DNA of 64,000 nt from NCBI GenBank assembly GCA_942159475.1, contig OW804096.1, positions 131,864,941-131,928,940 of the forward strand, in the 5' to 3' direction. Position numbers and translations under genes: made by a program. Positions 58,761 to 64,000 of this stretch are shown one piece after another. The DNA comes from Sthenelais limicola. Lineage: Eukaryota; Annelida; Polychaeta; Phyllodocida; Sigalionidae. The notes below the pieces were generated by a model. That model was not told the DNA's origin. It did not search any database and was given only the letters and a program-made list of their open reading frames with translations. Every line of letters starts with the position of its first letter. The stretch's first letter is position 1.

Positions 58761-61016
58761 CCTCCAACTGCTCCCTAGGCTAGATGTTAGACATTCAAAT
58801 GAAAGACTTAAACAAATAACGTCTTGTACACTAATGCCCAAGAATATACTCACTGGGTCAACATTTATTGTTGCATGTGTAGGTGAAGTATTAATGACAT
58901 GTCAATACAAATTATCCGTTGTTATCGGTGTATATAAGAAACAGGGTAAAGAATTTGTGAATTAGTTCACACCCTGGTTGATCATGTTATTTGTGGTAAC
59001 ATCTTTGTTACCATGAAGCGAAATGCAATGCTGAAGATCTTTATGAAGTTCATTTTCCTTTTGTGTCGAGTGCTGTAATACCCATGCCAATAGAAAAATG
59101 ACAATACTGAATACAATACTGACAAGATACTATGTTTTAAATTCAAGTTTACTGATTAAACAAACAACTCATGGAAAAGGGTCATCTAGTTATGGACTTA
59201 TAAATCAATTTGTGGTAATCGTGCCTCCAAAGTATGTGCTAGTAAGAATTCGTTCCCGACCTCTGTTTTATTTATTTTCCCGGTTGGGTTCTATCAATCT
59301 TTACATTGAATAATGGAATGGAAATAATGACTTTCTTTTTTAAATAATGGACTCTCACTGTCTTTCTATTGAGGGCAATTTCACAATGTTGAGAACAGAA
59401 TGGACCATGCCTCTTGTATATAATCAATGACGAGTCAATTTATTCATTGTCTATCAGGTGTTTTGGGAAGACAGAGAACTTGTAGTCACTTTTCCAGTGT
59501 AATTTATAAATGCATATCACTCGAGAACCATCGGCCAGTATGTTATGTAAACTGGCCCTCATCAAGTGATGGATTTAAAGTGTTGAAGTTGGTTTCCTTC
59601 GAACTGAGCATATTTGTTTTGCTCTGTGAGAATACGAGCGTTGGTAATATTGCCGGGAGAACAAGCTAATTTTAAGTGTTACTGTTAATGTACATTGCTC
59701 CCCTATGTTTACTATTCTATTACAATTAGTTTAGCCCTTTCTGTGGGAATATCATTTTGGAGGAGGTTGCGACTGCCATACAAGTGCCACTCAATGCTTT
59801 TGCTTATCCATTTTAGCTCAAAATCTGTACCCTATTCAAAGGATATGACAACAGCCTTATCTTTTTTCATGACTTTCTTTAGCGGCAATCCCCTCCCTGA
59901 ATTATGTAAATCCATTAAGGCGGGGGATACAATTTTAACCTTAAAAAATAGTGGTTTTTAACTTCGCAAAATAGACAGTTGCAATATATTTTTGTCTAGT
60001 TCGAATGCCTCGATATGAACTAATTGAAAAACAGATACGGCCTTTTTTAATGTTATTTGATTATTAATTTTAGTAAAATGTTTTTTAGACAATCAGCCAA
60101 TAATATATGCCTATATTACAGATTATCATACTAGCATGTACCAAGAGACTAGTAACAATTGAAAGTCAGCGCTGTTATGACTAGAAGCTGGAATTTGAAC
60201 TGTAATAGAACTACTTAATTATGGCATCCTTCTGGTTACTACCCGTTATTTTCTTATTAAACGTCAGTTAACAATAGTGTGGTGCTGGCGACGAAGGATC
60301 ACCCCCTTTCCAGTAACTAACCTCAAATAAATGCTTGGGTGTACAATATCAATTGAGAAATGTCTGGGTTAATGGTACGAATTCGCTTGGAATTCTACAT
60401 AATGCTCAACTTACGTTGCTCAATCGATGACCGCCTTATTTGGTAAAGCCAAATGTTATCTATATATTCAGCAGCGATGAAGCCTCATTAAATCATTTAT
60501 TTTCGTGGTTTAGTATTGCATGACATCTCTGTGTTAAACATTGAAGCATATCATGAATGGACTGGATATACATGTTGTAATGGATTGTACTCTCAATGAA
60601 TAAGGTTTCCTTCTGTAAATACTGAAACGAGCAGCTATAGGTAAATTTCCGAATCAACTTTTTACTAATTCAAATTAATTCGAAATAGTTTTTCAAGGTA
60701 TTGCGTATTTGATACCCTGTTGTAAATCTCAGTTGCGAATGGGAAAAAAATAATACGTGCGACCAACACTTGTTTATACAAATGTTATTATTGGTTTAAG
60801 TGGATTAGTTTATACACAAGTTATTATTGGTTTAAATGGATTGAATAATTGGAGCACGGGTGGTGTACCTGTATTTAACCTGTACATAGTTCATTTTATC
60901 ACAACACAAGAAAGCTGTAATGGGGATTAAAAATGCGTGAACTAATGCAAATGCATATTTTTATTCTCCTGAATGTATTTGGTATCATAGTTAATGATTA
61001 TGTAATTGATAATAAA
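58761..61016 (+). other. EHMT 3'UTR and flank
   Basis: No ORF with similarity is present. Candidate poly(A) signals are AATAAA at 60326-60331 and 61011-61016; the latter is followed by a T/G-rich stretch (TTCTTGTCTTGG). A 36-bp tandem doublet (GTTTATACA...) lies at 60772-60807 and 60808-60843. Confidence 0.55.
61011..61016 (+). terminator. candidate EHMT polyadenylation signal
   Basis: AATAAA with a downstream T/G-rich element about 10-25 nt later. An earlier AATAAA at 60326 is an alternative. Confidence 0.4.
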
Positions 61017-61383
61017 AGTAGACTTTCTACCAATTCTTGTCTTGGAAAATGATTTGACTGATTTGAAAATATTTGTATTCAGGCTTTAGACAATAACATT
61101 TACAAAATGTCTCGGGTACAATTAACATATTCAAAATAGAAAATACGCTCATGCGTTGCCTGGTAGAATCAAAGCACTTCCGGCTACTCTTCCAAGAACA
61201 AATATACTGCAGCGAACAACGCAAGCTTAGTATATTTTATTTTTACACTCCTAACATGTCGCTCGGAAATTTAATTTTAAAACAATCACAATTTAGAATT
61301 AACTCGGATGTTATCCAGAGATAATGTTCAATACACTTAGTCATAGTTCTAAAAACTGCGTTAATTTTCCCGGTAACAGTTCC

Positions 61384-62256
61384 TTTTCCTTCCGGCACTT
61401 CGTGACAACTAAGAATCAGTTTTTAACACATTGCCCAGATTAAAATTCTTGAATAAGACTAGGCTTTTCAATTTTAGCTTTGATTTACTTTCTTCAATCC
61501 ATCCTCGGTTCAACATTGTTGTATTGGTAATGGTAGATGGTAGAATTGTTATTGTAGGCAGCGCGTAAAAACATCCATGTAGGATATTTGTGTAACCTTT
61601 ATGAAATATATTATTGGCCTGGAATGAAATTTTAAAAATCATTTATCCATGTTTTGAACAAAAAAATACCGATAATTACCTTATAAGCTTGTGAAGCGTT
61701 ATGTTTCAATATGCTTAATAAATCCAAAACAATCCACAGGCCATAAAATATTTATAATACAAAGAAATAACGTGATGTTTGGTTTGAAAACATGATATTT
61801 ATTCTAAGATATCTCAGATATTTTCCTTCCGGCACTTCGTGACAACTAAGAATCAGTTTTTAACACATTGCCCAGATTAAAATTCTTGAATAAGACTAGG
61901 CTTTTCAATTTTAGCTTTGATTTACTTTCTTCAATCTATCCTCGGTTCAACATTGTTGTATTGGTAATGGTAGATGGTAGAATTGTTATTGTAGGCAGCG
62001 CGTAAAAACATCCATGTAGGATATTTGTGTAACCTTTATGAAATATATTATTGGCCTGGAATGAAATTTTAAAAATCATTTATCCATGTTTTGAACAAAA
62101 AAATACCGATAATTACCTTATAAGCTTGTGAAGCGTTATGTTTCAATATGCTTAATAAATCCAAAACAATCCACAGGCCATAAATATTTATAATACAAAG
62201 AAATAACGCGATGTTTGGTTTGGAAACATGATATTTATTCTAAGATATCTCAGATA
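61384..62256. repeat. 437-bp near-identical tandem duplication
   Basis: Copy 1 (61384-61820) and copy 2 (61821-62256) differ by about three substitutions and a one-base indel (ATCCATCC/ATCTATCC, ATAAAATA/ATAAATA, AACGTG/AACGCG, TTGAAAAC/TTGGAAAC). Both begin TTTTCCTTCCGGCAC and end CTCAGATA. High identity means a recent event or an assembly duplication of two haplotypes. No coding content is recognised. Confidence 0.95.
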
Positions 62257-62716
62257 TTTCCGGATGAATTTGAAACATGATTTTGTTATGTAATCATTCA
62301 ATATTACATGGTATAATAAGATAATTACAAGATTATTTTTAACCTTTTAAGTCGTTGGTTTTTGTTTGACTTCATTTAATTTAAATGTTTTACATGATCA
62401 TACACCAGAGATATTTTTGCTGAGGCAGTATACTGGTGTATATATATGAACACAATTAGTGTAAGATTTGTATCACAGAGATGCATTTTATTAAAATATA
62501 GAATTCACTGAGCAATGTTATCACATGTTCGGCTTGTGTGAGGCAAATTGTGAGCTATTCACACAGATAATTATGCTTCAGTGCCAAGGTTTGCACTCTT
62601 TGCACAGTCCGGCAAAATCACAATGTTTAGTCTTTGGGTATTTGTTGCACTGATCCCTAGTATATAGTAGTCTTTGTTATTGGCATATAGTTCCCACAAC
62701 ATCGCAATTGTTGGTC

Positions 62717-62722
62717 TTTATT
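62717..62722 (-). terminator. candidate polyadenylation signal (minus strand)
   Basis: TTTATT on the plus strand (AATAAA on minus), about 58 nt beyond the stop of the candidate minus-strand exon B. Confidence 0.3.
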
Positions 62723-62780
62723 CTGCCTGGGATGATGCGTCTATGCAGATGATGATCGGCGGTTATGCCTGCTGATCTAA

Positions 62781-63324
62781 TTAACGCCGGTTCCTGAGAT
62801 TCCTGAACCTTCTGAAGAACCTCAAAATACGACGCCGAATTGCATGGAAGCAAGCAGCCTCCTCTGGCTGTAATTGGAAGGAACAACTATTAAACAAATC
62901 GTACCAATAGCTTCATTACCTTAAATGAACATCTTATTTCTCAAGGTGTTTAAGATTTGAAATTGTTTGCGTTGAGGTAATTTTAAATGGAACATTTTCT
63001 AGGGATTTTCTTAGGTTAATTGTGGCTATTATTGCAGGAGAAATGTGAGTATCAGTGTTAATATTGCTAGCCCGAGACGGTCATTTCAATGATTTTATTC
63101 TCTGGGTTGTTCGTCTGGCTATATGTTGAAAAGTAGTTTCCAGCAAAAAGATAGATCCAGTTCCCTTTACACATATAAGTTAACATTATGCTTACCTCAT
63201 GCTCTTCCACTGAATGCTCTGCATCAAGAACTGACTTGACTTGTTCTAGAGCAAGTTCTAGAGCTGTGGGAAGGGCTTCCTCAGCCTTTGGAAGGACATC
63301 TTTCTCTGTTCTATCCTCCACTTG
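62781..63324 (-). CDS. candidate 3' end of a minus-strand gene: acidic segment plus Arg-rich tail (speculative)
   Basis: Exon A, 63324-63196 (129 nt, phase 0): QVEDRTEKDVLPKAEEALPT then ALELALEQVKSVLDAEHSVE and EHE, acidic and helical, with the donor GAG|GTAAGC. Exon B, 62867-62781: the acceptor TTCCAATTACAG, then PEEAACFHAIRRRILRFFRR, FRNLRNRR and TAA. AATAAA follows about 58 nt after the stop. An acidic stretch followed by a cationic amphipathic C-terminus is the layout of many antimicrobial-peptide precursors, but no signal peptide or upstream exon was found. Exon B has another open frame of about 63 codons. The model rests on splice signals and composition only. Confidence 0.3.
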
Positions 63325-63351
63325 CTGTGGTGTCCCTATTCCCCATTCCCC

Positions 63352-63772
63352 AGGGGTCTTTGGTCCAGTTTTGTCCCTAAATTGCCCTTGTAACGGACAA
63401 TCCTACCAGCGGATAGAGTCTGTGGTCGACCCCTAAAGGACTTGGAAGGTTGTGGTTTGGAGGGAATAGCCTTATGGACATGGGATAGAGAACTCGCTAT
63501 CGCTCGTCCTCTATCCCATGCCATAAGACTCTTCGCTCCAAACCACAACCTTCTAAGTCCATATTAGGGGTCTCTGGTCCGGTTTTGTCCCTAAATTGCC
63601 CTTGTAATGGACAATCCTACCAGCGGATAGAATCTGTGGTCAACCCCTAAAGGACTTGGAAGGTTGTGGTTAGGAGGGAATAGCCTTATGGACATGTGAT
63701 AGAGAACTCTATCACTCATCCTCTATCACATGCCATAAGTCTCTTCCCTCCTAACCACAACCTTCTAAGTCC
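63352..63772. repeat. two tandem units of about 214 bp, each with a long hairpin
   Basis: Unit 1 starts at 63352 and unit 2 at 63566, both with AGGGGTCT(T/C)TGGTCC. Each ends in a long imperfect inverted repeat: 63438-63560 and 63652-63772, with arms of about 53 bp starting GGACTTGGAAGGTTGTGG and ending CCACAACCTTCTAAGTCC. Between the two hairpins the stem bases differ in matched pairs (GGTTTGG/CCAAACC versus GGTTAGG/CCTAACC; CATGGGAT/ATCCCATG versus CATGTGAT/ATCACATG). No ORF explains it. Confidence 0.92.
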
Positions 63773-63832
63773 ATAGCATTGGCTTGGGCAGACTCCCATG
63801 CTCGAAGAGGACAGTCCTGAATTCCAGGTGCA

Positions 63833-63922
63833 TTCTGAGCGGACTCTTTAATGAAAGAATCCGCTCAGAAGAGTCCTTTCAGATGCCTGAGCGGACTCTT
63901 TCATTAAAGAATCCGCTCAGGC
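63833..63922. repeat. pair of 38-nt hairpins
   Basis: Hairpin A (63833-63870) is TTCTGAGCGGACTCTTT, loop AATG, AAAGAATCCGCTCAGAA. Hairpin B (63885-63922) is GCCTGAGCGGACTCTTT, loop CATT, AAAGAATCCGCTCAGGC. Both stems keep one internal C/A mismatch. Their outer pairs differ in a compensated way (TT..AA versus GC..GC), and the loops are reverse complements of each other. Confidence 0.92.
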
Positions 63923-63944
63923 TTCTGTTGGAAATAATTTTGAA

Positions 63945-64000
63945 TTAGGGTTGGCCTGGATTCGAACCCAGGACCGCTCACATAAGGATAGGCTAGCAAG
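63945..64000 (-). tRNA. tRNA-like 3' end (pseudogene or SINE head), cut by the window edge
   Basis: On the minus strand the phrase GGTCCTGGGTTCGAATCC is a good pol III B box with a T-arm-like CCTGG/CCAGG stem. The T stem is imperfect by standard spacing (one base short on the 3' side). The anticodon arm could not be folded, and the D arm lies outside the window or is absent. It is more likely a tRNA-derived element than a working tRNA. Confidence 0.3.

Overview
The window is AT-rich animal genomic DNA. Its genes are split by many small introns with canonical GT-AG boundaries, and it carries MITE-like foldbacks, minisatellites and poly-G/C runs. Intron density, protein divergence from vertebrates and clusters of the octamer TAGGCCTA suggest a marine invertebrate, perhaps an echinoderm or other invertebrate deuterostome. 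The sequence alone does not fix the species.

Layout. 1-14.8 kb: no convincing coding sequence, but a candidate foldback minisatellite element (10.0-10.8 kb), a 26-bp perfect palindrome (8.5 kb) and a 326-bp tandem duplication (13.6-14.3 kb). 14.8-30.1 kb (+): a stomatin-family gene without its first exon. Two of its internal exons exist as tandem, mutually exclusive pairs, so up to four isoforms are possible. Its stop codon is followed in frame by 239 open codons. 30.1-36.0 kb: intergenic, with the TAGGCCTA cluster. 36.0-61.0 kb (+): a complete 28-exon EHMT (G9a/GLP) histone H3K9 methyltransferase of about 1,691 residues, with an NRF1/YY1-type promoter, a 5'UTR exon with a tiny uORF, H3-tail-like ARKS/ARKT motifs, a cysteine-rich module, ankyrin repeats and a pre-SET/SET/post-SET block. 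One intron (52.7-56.7 kb) holds an antisense 629-residue ORF with zinc-finger-like and coiled-coil segments and its own GC-rich repeated upstream region. It may come from a transposon. Other introns carry short inverted-repeat elements. 61.4-62.3 kb: a young 437-bp tandem duplication. 62.7-63.3 kb (-): a possible two-exon gene end encoding an acidic segment followed by an Arg-rich tail. 63.35-64.0 kb: an unusual series of long hairpins with compensatory substitutions, ending in a tRNA-like B box.

The two main genes are not obviously functionally linked. Stomatin organises membrane microdomains and modulates channels; EHMT writes and reads H3K9 mono/dimethylation in the nucleus. The most notable signals are the paired alternative exons of the stomatin gene, the open frame after its stop, and the covarying hairpins near the right edge.
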